Positions 1 through 12,748 of a DNA stretch of 64,000 bases are shown here, one piece after another. Position numbers and translations under genes: made by a program. Positions within the stretch are counted from its first letter, which is position 1. Each line of letters begins with the position of its first letter. The notes under the pieces were generated by a model. The model saw only the letters and a program-made list of their open reading frames with translations, searched no databases and was not told the DNA's origin. The stretch comes from Euborellia annulipes (Eukaryota > Arthropoda > Insecta > Dermaptera > Anisolabididae). Where the stretch lies: contig JAKCPI010031656.1 of the NCBI GenBank assembly GCA_023213315.1, positions 93,401-157,400 on the forward strand. The letters run 5' to 3'.

Positions 1-650
1 TATCGACTGGACATGCTGATTTCTTTCTAAATGATTATTAACGCTTTAAACGCTCTTTTATTAAATTTATTTAATGGATTAAGGAAATACTTTTTTTTTA
101 TATTTTACTTGATTTACTATGATTGGTTATTTTTAAAACTATTAATTTATTTTCCATAACATATAATTAATAATAATAAGATAATTTATGTATTTATCTT
201 TGTTAGCAATTGATTTTTTTGATTGACCTCTTTCAGCATTAGAATATTTCAAAATTATAAAAAAATTATCTTTCTTTAATTAATTTGACATATTATATAA
301 AAAAAAAAAAATTAAAATATCATTTATCAATATTATTGATGTTTATTTTAAAATGTTTAAACTAAAGTCTTTATCAAAGATTCTATTAAAAACAATTTTT
401 TTTCCCATCAAATCACCCCATTTAAAAGTTAGTTTTCTAATTTCTATTCCTTCTTTCGCTTTTATTGGACAGACAGGCGGTCCTGATCACTTAATAGAGC
501 CCGGCAGATTCCAAATGTTCTCTTGGGGTTCTTCTAACAGACTGACTTTTCTCAGATTTATATAGGCCAGTCTTTGTCGCCCTTCTCTCCACATCAAGGG
601 TGGACTAGTGGTTTGCATATGTCGCAGGGGTTAGGAAATAAAAACAGATA
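1..650. other. AT-rich sequence, no recognised feature
   Basis: AT-rich non-coding sequence. A 70-codon open frame at 353-565 (+) resembles no family I know and has no splice or promoter context that would make it a gene. The stretch 450-640 has a higher GC content than its surroundings, but I could not assign it. Confidence 0.5.
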
Positions 651-652
651 TT

Positions 653-1212
653 AGGTTTGTTCGTTTCGCTTGTCATTGCAGTATAATTTATACATTTTGC
701 TCTGCATTCTGTTCTTTTAATTTTTTCCACTAGCTACTAGATGCACGCTAGCATAACTTGGTTGCATTCTGTTCGTTTGAGACTTGGGCCGGAGCAGAAA
801 ATGTCGATTAGCTGCATAATTTGACCCAATCGAATAGCTGGTGTGAATTAATTGTAAAAAGCGATCTCAGCGCCAAAGTTTTAGTATAAGACCACCATTT
901 TCTCACAATCCATTTCGTTTAAAATAACGGAGTGAATTAATATCGAAAAAAAATTAAGTAAATTTTACGCTTTATTTCCATTTTTTTCATTAATTTTCTT
1001 TATTATTAATAATTATTTTTATTTATTTAAGGATCAACATGACCACTGAAGATTAGGTTAGGTTATCCATTTTGCAAGTTCATGACTTAAATCGAACAGA
1101 TAGCAAAAATTTTTTGTTCTAGGCATTTTGGGTTCGTTTGCACATTTTGACCTAGATAGCGTGCCTGGGCAGCTTTGCACCTTTTAGCATGGTGAGGGGA
1201 ACAAGCAAACCT
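653..1212. mobile_element. Possible MITE with short inverted ends
   Basis: The left end AGGTTTGTTCG and the right end CAAGCAAACCT are near inverted complements, and both are flanked by ATT, a possible 3-bp target duplication. The interior repeats the phrase GCATTCTGTTC twice. The short TIR makes this a tentative call; it could be a small non-autonomous DNA transposon or chance similarity. Confidence 0.35.
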
Positions 1213-3371
1213 ATTATTTCCAATTTAAATTATATAAATAATCAGTCGTGATTAATAAAATAAAAATAATTTTAAACTAAAAGTAAATTTCTTCAATATT
1301 TTCAAAGAAATTAATAAAAATATTTAATTAAAATTATCCTTAGCGATTGTTGATTGTCATTCAATCGTTTTTTTTTTGTTGCTACCTTCAAATTGGTTTC
1401 TTGAAAGGGCTCAGGTGTTGATTGTAATAGACAGCTAATTTTTTTTAAATTCTTCTTTTTCTTAATTAAATTTCAATTCCAATTTCATCTCTCGGATTCA
1501 TCATCTGCCTACAGGATTGTTAATAAGGAATGAATAATAAATGCAAGATTAATTCTCTCGCTGTCTAGTTATATCAATAATTGATACAAATTAATTACAC
1601 TTCGTTAAATGTGATATCGTAATTAAATATTATAATATCTTTTGAAAGTCTATTAAGGCTCAGTCGAAGACATAAAAAAAAAAAAAAATTACACTTAATA
1701 TAGGCCTAAAGTCTAGATTTTTTTTCTAATAAGCCTAATATAATACAAAAATTCGAACACCTAGCTTTTATGAATGAGAAAAAATGATAGAATTTTTATA
1801 TCTAAATTTATTATTAGGCCTCTGCTTTTTCTTTGTAAACAAATGTGTAAGACACTGTAAACTTTGTCTAATCATCTAGATAAGGGGTAGTCAACCTTTT
1901 TTACCCACCGCCCATTTTTGTACCACTGTTAGTAGTAAAATTTTCTAACAGCTCCATGATTAAAATTATTATAAAGTGAGGAATTCACTTTGCTTTAAAA
2001 AATTTATAAAGCAAAATTATAGAATGTATTATATAGGCCTAATAATAATAATAATAATTACTTACCAAATACTTTATGTTGGAATTTTGCTATACAAACA
2101 TGAAATCCTAATGAAAATGTTTTTAAATAATGCTATTAAAATTTTTTAAATAATACTTCAAAAAATTCAATTTCAAACTTTTTAAAAAGTCATTTAATTA
2201 AAAAAGTAGCTTCTTTATCGGACAAAAAACTTCAATCAAATAGATAAATAGCCATTCAAAAAAATAAAATAAAAAAAATATATTCGATCATTTAATCTTA
2301 ATCACAAATGTATAGAGACAAAATTTTGTTTGTATTCCAAAAGGAAACAGAAAATTTATGATCGGTTACCATATTTTCTATCTACTCTTTTAATTCAAGA
2401 TGATAAAGTGAAAATTGAAATTATCTAAAGAATGTTAAGTGTCTGGTTATAATGAAAACCGCAATTGGAATGCAATTAGATGTGGGATTTTATTCGCGAT
2501 GCATTTTAAGATTTAAAGATTATTATTAAGTTATTATTAAAATATTTAATTAATAAAAAAAAATCGTAGAAAAAGGAAAAAAAGCATGTATTTTTAAGAT
2601 AGAAAAACAGATAAGTCTGGTTTTATTAAATAAATAAAAATAAAACCTATATAATTATTGCGTTAAAACATTCCTTACAACGATATAATGAATAGTGTTT
2701 GATAAACTCTAAACATAAATTAAAGATAAACATTGTTTACAAGCTCTTCTCATTGACATTCCAAAAGTGGATTAAAGAAAATATGCAAATCATTTTAATC
2801 GATGAAGATGTCAAAGTAAAAAAAAAGACTCCGAAGCTGATTTAAATTAATCATTAGTTGCGCTAATGATTGGAATTAAGTCATCTATTCTGGAGCTGAG
2901 GAATGTTCGAAACCTTTTCATTTATTTGAGAAAGGTTGAATAAAAAAAATAAACTTGAACATTCATAAATCTTTGACGACATAAACAAAGATGAATCCAT
3001 TTCTATCTAGTGAGAGAAAAAGCAAAGCTCTACAACCTACGATTTTTTTTTTCTTGGAGTTTTTTTAAATTAAATACGTCAATGATTATGTGATCTGCCG
3101 ATTTATTTTTATCGAAGAGTTGATGTGCTAATTTCAATTTTTTTTTTTTAAGGCTATTAGAAAAAATTTTAATTATGAACCTATATAGGGAATTATATAT
3201 TTATGAAATTTTATTACATGGCGAAAGTTGGAAAAATTCCAAGTAAAAAATGACAGAAAAAAGAGCAAAAATTATTGTAGAAAAAAATTAAAACTTGGAT
3301 AGATATGGAATGCGACTGAATTGGTTAAGTGACTCGAATATAAAATGCTAAACAAAGAGAAACAATGACGG
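1213..3371. other. Repeat-poor AT-rich stretch
   Basis: No gene is visible. At about 1885-1935 the phrase GGGGTAGTCAACCTTTTTTA resembles the terminal inverted repeat of a hAT element, with no matching partner nearby. A short (AAT)n run lies at 2040-2058. The rest is AT-rich sequence with A and T runs. Confidence 0.5.
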
Positions 3372-3541
3372 GACGGGGGGAGGGGAGGGCTGGTGGGGGC
3401 AAGAGTCCCCCGATAAGGGCATCTTTCCCCTGAATACCCCCAATTTTTTTTGTTGGTACTCTGTAAATATAGCTCTATGTTGTATTTTGTCCGCCCCCCC
3501 CCCCCTGTTGGTAACTTTGCTCCACTCCCCCCCCCCCGCCC
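3372..3541. repeat. G-run/C-run fragment of a hAT-like element
   Basis: G-rich sequence at 3372-3420 faces C-runs at 3491-3541, the same arrangement of subterminal G and C runs seen in the complete hAT elements of this window. I did not find TIRs or a target duplication, so it is probably a decayed copy. A 90-codon minus frame over it is low-complexity (Gly/Pro-rich) and not a gene. Confidence 0.35.
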
Positions 3542-4344
3542 CAATAAGAATAAGCTGGTGTCGTCAATGATGGGAAACTCGATAATAAATTAGGATTAAT
3601 CATTTTTCATTACAAAATAAAAAAAAAACCTCTTTTCTTTTCTTGAAAATTGAAAACTATGTCTAAATATATTGTCTCATTTAGAAAATACGAGTGAAAT
3701 GTGAAGAATAAAAATTTTTTTAGATCTAATAATAAATTTAATATGTCCCTAGGACAACTTGATCAAATAATTATTTATTTTAAATCCATTTGTTTCAATG
3801 TATTTCTAAAAAATAATTTAGCCCTTTTTTCTTTTTTTTTAATAAAAAAAAAAACCCCCCCCCCCCCTGGGGAGGTTTAGGTGCGTTCTTTTTTTTCTAA
3901 ATTAATTGAATGGAAGTCAATATAATCGCTCTTGACGGAAACCTCGACCCCTAACACAAGAGGCGTGATCTATACCTCTGCGGTAAGGTTAAAGGAGATA
4001 TAGTCTATTAATTATAGAAATATCTCTAAATAAAAAATAAATAGCTTTGAGACCTCTATCTGGAAGTACTCTTGATAATATTAATGTTTTCTCATTTTTT
4101 TATTGGGCGGACACACATTTCCAGACAAGCCTTTCCTTTCTAGCTGTGAGGATACTAGTGATTGTTTTAACCAGGCAGGAAGGGAACATGTTTTGATGTT
4201 CTTGAGGGGTGTAAAGATTAAAAAAAGTCAAAAATTCCGAAAATAATCTCATTAAAATCCAGTTAAAAATACAGTTGGCCATTTGGGTTGCCTATCTTCA
4301 GGCAAAAAAAAAAAACAAACATATTCACCCATGCTTTTATATTA
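3542..4344. other. No recognised feature
   Basis: AT-rich sequence with an A-run followed by a C-run at 3841-3867. I see no gene, RNA or complete element here. Confidence 0.5.
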
Positions 4345-4575
4345 TTGACCAAAGAGTACTAGTACTTTACTGATGTAATTTTTCAGTTTTTTTTTTTTTG
4401 ATTTTCTCAAAATCGGCTCTAAAGATTTTGATTAAAATTCATAAATCAATTATTCTTTAGGTGTTCTTTAAAATGTATATTCCCATAATCCCCTCAAAAA
4501 TTTTTGAAACAAATTTTATACTTTTATTTCATAGTAAAGATATGACAAAATGGTAACAAAATTAAATATTTTTCA
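4345..4575. repeat. Family H fragment
   Basis: This repeats, in the opposite orientation, the segment found in the fuller copy at 4788-5470: GTACTAGTACTTTACTGATG, then TTTTCTCAAAATC and a CATAGTAAAGATATGACAAAATGG phrase in diverged form. SINE B at 4610 lies next to it. It is more diverged than the other H copies. Confidence 0.6.
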
Positions 4576-4609
4576 CTTTTTGGTTTTTATATATACTCTA
4601 ACTAAATAC

Positions 4610-4790
4610 ACGCCCTTGACCCGTGGCTCAGAGAGAAGTCACTAGCTTCTCGCGCCGGGGTCCCGGGTTCGCTTCCCGTCCCAAGCGAGAAAAATTTATT
4701 TCATTTGATTTGACTACAAATCATTTGAAATAAATAGGGATGGGGTCTAAATGGCCTTAGATGCCGAAAAAGATCTCAAAAAAAAAAAAA
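4610..4790 (+). mobile_element. tRNA-derived SINE, family B
   Basis: The head resembles a tRNA gene: an A-box-like TGGCTCAGAGAG and a B-box GGTTCGCTTCC about 35 nt apart, fitting an internal RNA polymerase III promoter. The body is AT-rich, followed by a tail GTCTAAATGGCCTTAGATGC that recurs in family C, and an A-run. Other copies lie at 34598 and 36881. Non-autonomous; it would need a LINE reverse transcriptase, none of which is in the window. Confidence 0.8.
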
Positions 4791-5470
4791 TCTGGTGTGA
4801 CTGGCGCTAGCACACAACTCTCTTACCTTCGGTAATCGAAAGTTGTGCACTGTGCTTGTCACACCAGATTTTTTGTGTCGACATGTATTTAGTTCCCGGC
4901 AGTAGGGAATATTTGAATTCAGATGTAAAATTTATAAGTATGGGAAAATATTTATATTTTGTTACCATGGCAACCATTTCTCCTATCTTTCCTATGAAGC
5001 ACAAGAGTAAAGTGTGCTTCAAACAATTTTTTGGGCAAAACGAGAATATACATTTGAAAGAGCATCTAAAAAATAATTGATTTTTGAATTTTAATCAAAA
5101 TCGTTAGAGCGAATTTGAGAAAATCGAAAAAAACTGAAAAAGTACATCAGTAAAGTACTAGTACTCTTTGGCCGATTTTGATTAAAAGCTTATTTTTCCG
5201 GTCCCGGGGGTGATTAACTTAAATATAAAATTTCAGCTTCATAGCTCAATTCCTTCATGCTTAAAATTGAACACACACACACACACACACCCACCCACCC
5301 ACCCACCCACACACACACAGACAGACCATGTCGCGAAAACCACTTTTTTGGATTCAGGGGACCTCAAAACGTGAAGATCCATCAAAATCTCGACATCGAA
5401 TTTTTTGACATGAATCCAATACTTTCTCTCTATATATATATTACATATATACATAGGTAAGAGAAAGTAA
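4788..5470. mobile_element. Family H element, hairpin at both ends
   Basis: One end is a hairpin (4788-4876) whose arms are TCTGGTGTGAC...GTCACACCAGA, with AAAGTTGTG-type inner arms and a TTCGG loop. The other end is a hairpin (5420-5470) of TACTTTCTC...GAGAAAGTA around a TA-rich loop. The interior contains ATCCATCAAAATCTCGAC, GTACATCAGTAAAGTACTAG and (CA)n/(ACCC)n microsatellites at 5271-5320. An inverted copy starts at 5577, so the pair forms a large imperfect palindrome. I do not recognise the transposon class. Confidence 0.75.
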
Positions 5471-5576
5471 AAAAACTAAACTAAATACACGTATATGTTG
5501 GCACAAAAAACCTGGTGAAATACCACATCACAATAATAAGAGAATGTTGTGTATGTGTCATTCACTCCAGATTTTT

Positions 5577-6110
5577 ACTTTCTCTTACCTATGTATATAT
5601 GTAATATATATATAGAGAGAAAGTATTGGTTTCATGTCAAAAATTCGATGTCGAGATTTTGATGGATCTTCACGTTTTGAGGTCCCCTGAATCCAAAAAA
5701 GTGATTTTCGCGACATGGTCTGTCTGTGTGTCTGTCTGTCTGTATGTCTGTCTGTCTGTGTGTCTGTCTGTCTGTGTGTGTTCAATTTTAAGCATGAAGG
5801 AATTGAGCTATGAGGCTGAAATTTTATATTTAAGTTAAACACCCCCGGGACCGACAAAATAAGCTTTTAATCAAAATCGGCCAAAAAGTACTAGTACTTT
5901 ACTGATGTACTTTTTCAGTTTTTTTCGATTTTCTCAAAATTCGCTCTAACGATTTTGATTAAAATTCAAAAATCAATTATTTTTTAGATGCTCTTTCAAA
6001 TGTATATTCTCGTTTTGCCCTCAAAATTGTTTGAAGCACACTTTACTCTTGTGCTTCATAGGAAAGATAGGAGAAATGGTTGCCATGGTAACGGAATTTA
6101 AATCTTTTTC
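5577..6110. mobile_element. Family H element, inverted partner copy
   Basis: This copy is inverted relative to 4788-5470, with the TACTTTCTC/GAGAAAGTA hairpin facing it. It carries a TGTC/TGTG microsatellite at about 5718-5780, where the partner has CA/ACCC repeats. The TCTGGTGTGAC hairpin is missing at its far end, so it is truncated at about 6110. A frame through it reads LRSPESKKV-type sequence, which recurs in every copy and is a translation artefact of the repeat. Confidence 0.7.
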
Positions 6111-6556
6111 TTTTTATTAGATTAAAAATCAATTATTATTTAAATTCCCATTTATTTTTTTTTATTTTAAATATTTTTATTTTATTTTTTCTGTTTTTAA
6201 TTGTTTCCAAGAAAACATATATATATCTCTCTCTCTCACAAAATTATCTTCTCTCTTTCTACGCGTTTTAAATTTTTCTACCTTATCTTCGCATTTGGCC
6301 AATGTTAATTTCCTATAGGGATTTGTATGTTAATTTCGATTCAAAAGGGGGTCCCCTTTGGAACTTTTTACGCATTTAAAATTTTTTTTTCCAATTCTTA
6401 TGAAATTTTGTATTTATTTACGAATCTATATTGTGTATAAAATGTCCAAATATGAGATTAAAATTTTGAAAAATAACCATAGTTTATTTGAAGCAGTCAA
6501 CATTTAAAATGCAAGTTTGAAACTAAGGTGCTATGGGAAACTAAATATATCTCGAC
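6111..6556. other. No recognised feature
   Basis: AT-rich with a short TATA/CT-repeat patch at 6215-6238. I see nothing else to annotate. Confidence 0.5.
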
Positions 6557-6653
6557 ACAAAAAATCTGGTGTGACCAGCACAGTGCGCAACTTTCTCTTA
6601 CCGAAGGGTAAGAGAAAGTTGTGTGCTGTGCGCCAGTCACACCAGATTTTTTG
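6557..6653. repeat. Solo hairpin of family H
   Basis: A near-perfect inverted repeat with outer arms AAAAAATCTGGTGTGAC and GTCACACCAGATTTTTT and inner arms CTTTCTCTTACC and GGTAAGAGAAAG. It is the same terminal hairpin seen in the complete H copies, here without the rest of the element, so the hairpin may move or persist alone. Confidence 0.75.
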
Positions 6654-6999
6654 TCTTTAAACTTTAAAAGCCCTCAAAATGGTTAAATATCATTTGACCG
6701 TTCATATTCAAATTATTGATATAATAATTAATTTAATTTTTCGTTTTTTCGATATTAGTGGATTATACTCGTATATAATAGCCTATACAGTAGATTATTT
6801 ACCACCAACGATCCCGGTTCCTACATTTATTTGTAATAGTTTTGTATTGAACACTCTGGGATCCGAACCCACACCAGTTGACTATTAGGCTATTAATATT
6901 TGTCATCTCTCTCTGCCTCGAGTGTGAAATAGAGGGGGTGGGGGATGATTTAAATTAATCCTGTTATTTTAAGACTATTGTGCATTCAATTGTTTTCTA

Positions 7000-7791
7000 C
7001 AGTGGCGGCTCGTGAGTTTAATGCCAGGGGGGCGCACCACCGGGGGGGTCTGGGGGTCCCCAAGAGAACACTAAACCATACACACTAAATCACACTAGAT
7101 ACCAATCACACATTCGTTAAACACTTAGTTAGAATCAAGGGGCGGATACAAGGGGGAGTAAAGGGGTAATTACCCCCCCGAGATTTGAAAAAAATACTTT
7201 TTTTCGAAAAAAAATTTACTTTTAATGTAAAATTTTAAAAATTAATACTTAAAAATTTGATTTGTATTTATATACTGGCAAACAAGTACAAAATGCGCCT
7301 TTAAATTACTGAAATTAAGAAAAAAATGTGTTATGTGTGACCAGTCACACCAAATTACCCCCCCCCCCCCCGAGAAACACCTCTGGATCCGCCCTTGGTT
7401 AGAATGCGGTTAAAAAGTTAAGGAACGCCGGCGCGCTGTGCGGCGACTAGCTGATGCTTCGCTCTGCGCATGCTCGGACGGCGTCCCAAAACTCCCATTC
7501 GGCTCAAGCTTACACGCGTCATAGCACCAGCAGCCCCCACCACACCTCTCTCCATATAACTGCATGTTGATGGATTGGGGCGTTCAGGACAGCGTCCGAC
7601 GGCTATAAATACGCACTTTTCGCGCTATTTTTTGCCTGTTTTTTCCCTATATTTTCGATGTACGCGACTGATAAAACACTTTGGTTAGTTAGATGTATAA
7701 TTATAATTGAATGGATGTTTAATTATTTTTTACTTTTTCAAATCTTTAGGAGGGGCGGCGTCCGAGAGTCCTTATGGGCGAGCCGCCACTG
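7000..7791. mobile_element. Non-autonomous hAT element, host of a nested MITE
   Basis: The terminal inverted repeats are CAGTGGCGGCTCGT and CGAGCCGCCACTG. Exact 8-bp duplications GTTTTCTA lie at 6992-6999 and 7792-7799, the target length typical of hAT transposons. The interior has no transposase reading frame. A second hAT-type MITE (7136-7397) is inserted in it, so this insertion is the older one. The subterminal sequence is rich in G-runs. Confidence 0.88.
7136..7397. mobile_element. 260-bp hAT MITE, copy 1
   Basis: The ends are CAAGGGGCGGATAC and GGATCCGCCCTTG, flanked by a perfect 8-bp duplication GTTAGAAT (7128-7135 and 7398-7405). A C-run lies just inside each end and a CAGTCACACCA phrase near the right end. 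Near-identical copies lie at 29097 and, inverted, at 37880. No coding capacity; it would be mobilised in trans by a hAT transposase. Confidence 0.92.
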
Positions 7792-7799
7792 GTTTTCTA

Positions 7800-10700
7800 T
7801 ATAAAACACCAAATCAAAAACAAATTTTAAATTATTGTTTTTTTATTACTCTTTTATTTATTTATTTAAATGGATATCCATTTCAATTTTTTTACATCTA
7901 GCTTTCGATTAACTCAAATTTCAATTGTTTTTGTTATCAGGCTCTCTCTTTCTCTCTCAGGTCCATAAAAACAAATCTGAGTATGCGGATTATTTTTTTT
8001 ATTTTCAAAGCTAATAAATAAAGCACTAAGTGGAAATAATAATTAAAAATATTCGCTATCACTTATTTATCATTTTCTCTAGTTGGTTAAGTGAAACGAT
8101 TTTCCACTCCATTAATTTCTCACCGAGTGTGAATCATTCACTAGCTACACACACGTTCGCACTGTTCCATTCAAGCTTTTATTGTATTTTATTGCTCTCT
8201 CATATCAATCCATTGAGAACATATGAATGATACAGATTAATTGCTTCTCGTGTTAATTAATAAATGTTTCAAAGGTATCAACATAAATTAAAGCGTTTTA
8301 TCAAAATAAATGGAGCCGATTCAACAATAAGTCACGGATCTCAAAAAAGGGATGGGTTCAAGGGCATGCATCTATAATGATTGCCATGATGGCCAGCCAA
8401 CATGTCAATACGTTATTAATCTTCTTGTGGGCTGGGAACACACAAGAAGAAATCGAATTGTTTTTAAAAAGAATGTATTATTAAAAGAAAAGATCTTTAT
8501 TATTTGTCTATCCCACTCACAAATGTGAAAGGAGCTTTTTATGAGAGCCTAAGAGAAGAAGATGGATTAGGTGAGTGCACTTTTGGATTTGAAGTTTAAA
8601 ACATCTTCAATTCAGTAGCGTAGTTTACGTTTCTGTAGCCCGGGCAGATGCGAAATTTACTGCCCTTTTACATAAAGATACAATTTTCAAGAGCAAGGGA
8701 AATATTAAGCTGTAAAAATATTTTTTTCTTGTGACATAAACGGGACATTATAATGTCAAAAACAGGACGGTTATAATGGTATACAAAATGAAAATGGTCC
8801 ATAGACCCCTTCTAATTCTCAACTCATCAAATATTATTCGTAAAAAAGTAACATGATAATTAAAAAAAAAAACACAAAAGAAAGTTTTATTATACAGTAT
8901 AAACATACTCATTCAACAAACAATTATTATGTAGTCACAGAATCTATACAAAAATTTAGTAGTTAGACGTTTCGTTTGAAATTTAGTTCGGCGTAGAGGG
9001 GTGTATTTCGCTACGATCGTACCAGGAATATTTCAAAAGGGAGGAATTAATTTTAAGTATTCCGTAGCATAAAGTCTTACGAGAAATAAATAAGACAAAA
9101 ACTAGAGATTGTTAAATTAAAAACGGGTTAAAATTGACATTTTTATTAAAACGTCAGTCAGTACGACTGGGAAATATAAAAAAAACGGTACTGTCTCGTT
9201 CAAAACGGTACGTATACGTATAGTTAGCCTATTTTTTCTAGAAAATTTAAAATTTTCTCATTTAAAAAAGCAAGTTTAATTGGAAAACATGTTTGGAATT
9301 ATAATATTATTTGTACAAAGAGTCGCGGGTTTGCATCCCGTCTAAATGGCCTTCGATACCGAAACAGATCTCAATTTAAAAAAAAATTATTATCTAAAAC
9401 TCTTATTATTTTAAGAAAATTTATTGTTAAATGAAAATTTTATTAAATTTTGTTTAGAAGGCATTGATTGGTAGGGATTTTGCCCTTCGTATTAAAGCGG
9501 AAGCGATTTACCTATTAATAACATGTTACATACAAAATTTTTATTACCCTTTTTTTTTCAAGTTAATCATATTAGCTATTTATGTGGTTGATTCTCTCAA
9601 AAATTTTAAGAAACCTTGTTAATATTTGAAATTAGATAATATTATCATTATAAGATTGATATTTTGTCTCAATTCTAGCCAGGTCTTTCCAAATTTTTCC
9701 CGAAAAACAAATTAAACATTCTAAAAATTGTTTATATTTTCGACTTTTTGTCCCCTTCGTCCCAGCTCACCTGGGTAAATCCCATGGCCGTAATGAAAAA
9801 AAAAATTAAAATTATTTTGATTAAATTCTTTATCCCTGTGGAGGTTCAGGCTCTTTAAGCTCCAACTCTAAATTGATTCATGGAAAAAAAATTTCCATCC
9901 ATGGAATTTAAAATTAGAGGGATTGCTGGTGTAGCGATCCAGGATGTCGATCTACACAGGACGGTGTGCATCCTGGGCAGGCAGGATTTTTTCATAAAAT
10001 TTAATATCTATTTTAATGGAAACAAAATCTTACGTATACTCTGGATTGTAGCACTGCATCCAATAGGAAATTATAATAATAATAAAGGTTTTAAATTTCA
10101 TTTCATTTTTAAGAGAGATGGCGTATTAATATGTTGATACATACATCTTAGGATCCGGCAAAGCTCACGGCGGCCCTGCATTTTGCGACCAAAATTGAAA
10201 TATAATAAAATTATAAGGTATCTAATATTTATGTTTCGAGTCCAAAATTCGCCAATTTTTTTTTTCAAAATTATAATATCCCCTTATCTCGTGTTCTAGA
10301 AATGTTTTGGTCCATAGATCATCTCTCTCTTTTTAATATTATCCGGAGGATTTATCTGTTTAATTTATTAACACTTTATATAATTACACGTGCATATGCC
10401 TACATTAATTAGAGTTATAAAATTAAAGGCAGAGAGGTGTTATGTTTACTTTGTTGGTTTTGTCCTTGTTAATGTTACTGAAGGAAGGCCAGATTGTGGT
10501 GGTTTTTATTTTAATGGTTATAAATATATAACATGGTGTTAAACAAATTTAAGTGTAATAAATATATCATGTTAAAGTTTGAAATGTAACGATAAAAGTT
10601 ATAATTAATATACAAAACTAAAACGAGATATAATTAACAAATAACACACTATATCTTGGAAATAATTGGTAACTTATATACAATAAAAACAAATATTTTT

Positions 10701-12337
10701 AATTATAAAAGAAATAGGTTTTCGAGAATGGTTTTGGGAGATACCGCCGGGAATTCCCTCCAATCTCATCCTAAACTCAATTTATTATAGAAAATGATTG
10801 TTCACTTTTCGTTCTTTTTTTTTTTTTGTTTCCCAGAGATTAACTCTCTGTAAGAATAATTCAAATTAGTTCCTGACCTGATCTCCTACGTCAAGCGTGG
10901 GTTTAGACATTTAATAATAAATACACACACAAGTATTACAATTTTATTTATGATCTTGGTACAAAATTTAAATAAAAAATTGGAAATTTTATATTTAGTA
11001 AAAAAATTATATATCAAAGGATTAAAAAAAATCAAGCCCTATAAATTAAGCAATAATACGGAATTTATTATTCAATAAAACTGAATTTTTTTTCTTTTAT
11101 ATTTCTTTATTAAATATTTTTTATTAAAAATTATCGCGATTTTTATCTGACTTGTTTTATATTTTTGTTTAAGCCTTTAAGAATAAATAGAGTATATTTC
11201 ACTCCTATAATTTGTTAAGTCAGCTTTATTTTTTTTTTTATTGATTAATCAAAAAATGCAATGTAGGTAGAACCGCTCATAAGCGCCTTTGTTTGCTCGG
11301 ATAAAGATATATATAAATTAAACTAATAACAGAAAACGATATTCAAATGATATAAAAAGATAATAATAACTTCTAACTTTTTAGGCATAAGCAAAAGTAC
11401 CGCTTCTTATCGCTAAGAGATGGCGTTAAGATCGTGCCTGCTCTAACCAATCAGAGAGCTTGTTTTGGATTGTGACAGTCAAATTTTTGTACTCAGAAAC
11501 ACATTAGGCCTATATATTTTTAATAAAAAAAAAAAAACTTTGACTTTGATTTCTGGAAGGCATGATAAAAGTATTGTATAAAATTATTTTTGCTGACATT
11601 GAGAAAACTCAATCTTAAATTACGACTATTCAGACTAAAGGATAAGCTGAAGCTAATAATAATTTATATGATTCGTATGTATAAAATTGATTAAAATGAA
11701 ATTTTTAGTGAATTTTTAATTTCATGGTTAAATTTTATATTTTTTCAAATTTATTTTTAGTGTTTGTTGGTCGAGGTAGTTCCTAATTTAAAATGTACGT
11801 ATATTTTTAGAGTGATAAAAATTAATGATTTCTGATAGTTGGAATATTCAAAGATAAATTTCGAAACTTGAAAATAAAATGAATGACAAAAATAAATCAT
11901 AAGTTGGCTAAATTTAGATACCCAGATGGTTGGCGTTGAAGAAATATAGAAATTAAATAATGGAATTCCACTTTACGATTCCCGACATCCCATTCAACGT
12001 TTGAATCAAATTCAAAAGCGGAGAAAATTTTTTTAAGAAAAATGGATGACTAGCAGAGTATTTTTTCTGTTTTATTTACGTCCGGTTTTCTTTTAAGATA
12101 TTATAGTCAACATATGCAAATAAAATATAATATAAAACATAAAACAAAAATGAATTAACATAAAAAAACAATAGGAATAAATAGAGAGGCGATGGGAATG
12201 AATATTGCGGAACTATTTCAATTATTCAATGCAAAAAATAAAATGCATTAAAATTTGTTTTGTTGTTTCTAATCTTCCCTTAAGAGAAATGTAATAGGGT
12301 TCACACTCCTTCTCTCTTCTGCATTAAAAACAGTAAC
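7800..12337. other. Repeat-poor AT-rich stretch
   Basis: No gene or complete element is recognised. A CAGTAGCGTAG phrase at about 8615 and a GGATCCGGCAAAG phrase at about 10151 may be remnants of hAT ends. A frame at 9880-10137 (85 codons) matches no family. The inverted CCAAT motif ACCAATCAGAGAG near 11436 stands alone, without a promoter around it. Confidence 0.45.
9318..9380 (+). repeat. SINE fragment (B-box and shared tail)
   Basis: GTCGCGGGTTTGCATCCCG corresponds to the B-box region of family C, followed directly by the tail TCTAAATGGCCTTCGATACC common to families B and C. The head and middle are missing, so this is an old deleted copy. Confidence 0.6.
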
Positions 12338-12345
12338 GTAGCGAC

Positions 12346-12748
12346 TAGGAACCGACCGAATATTCGGTTTCGGTTACGGTTTCGGCCAGTTTCGGCCAAA
12401 AATCATGGTTTCGGCCGTAGTTTCGGTTTCGGCCAAAAAGTGGCCGAACCTTTCGGCCGGCCGAAACCAGAGTCTGAAAAAATGGGATGAGACTCGCATG
12501 CAAAAAAAAAAAAAAAGGTCAAATAATTTTTTCTTGAGGGAGAAAAAAATTTTAGTCTCCCCTAAAAAAAGGTAAAATGATTTTCACGGGAGGGAAAAAA
12601 AAATTCAAAAAAAAAAAAAAGTAAAATGAAAAAAAATTTTATAGGAAATACAAGTTTCGGTTTCGGTTACGGTTTCGGCCGAAACTAAGGTTGAGGCCGA
12701 ATATTCGGTTTCGGTTTCGGCTGAAAATCTTGTTTCGGTCGGACCCTA
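12346..12748. mobile_element. hAT-type MITE with TTTCGG repeats
   Basis: The ends TAGGAACCGACCGAA and TTTCGGTCGGACCCTA are imperfect inverted repeats, flanked by a perfect 8-bp duplication GTAGCGAC (12338-12345 and 12749-12756). Both subterminal regions are built from GGTTTCGG/GGTTACGG-like short repeats, with A-rich sequence in the middle. A related fragment is at 46883-46976. No coding capacity. Confidence 0.85.

Noticed and set aside
353..565. 70-codon frame as a possible small protein gene
   Set aside because: No recognised domain, no promoter or splice signals, and frames of this length are common in the window by chance.
5239..5857. Frames with LRSPESKKV and Thr/His-Pro repeat sequence
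   Set aside because: The same frames occur in every family H copy on both strands and run through microsatellites, so they are repeat artefacts.
12346..12748. Telomere-like or satellite repeat (TTTCGG)
   Set aside because: The short repeats lie inside TIRs with an 8-bp target duplication and do not extend beyond them.
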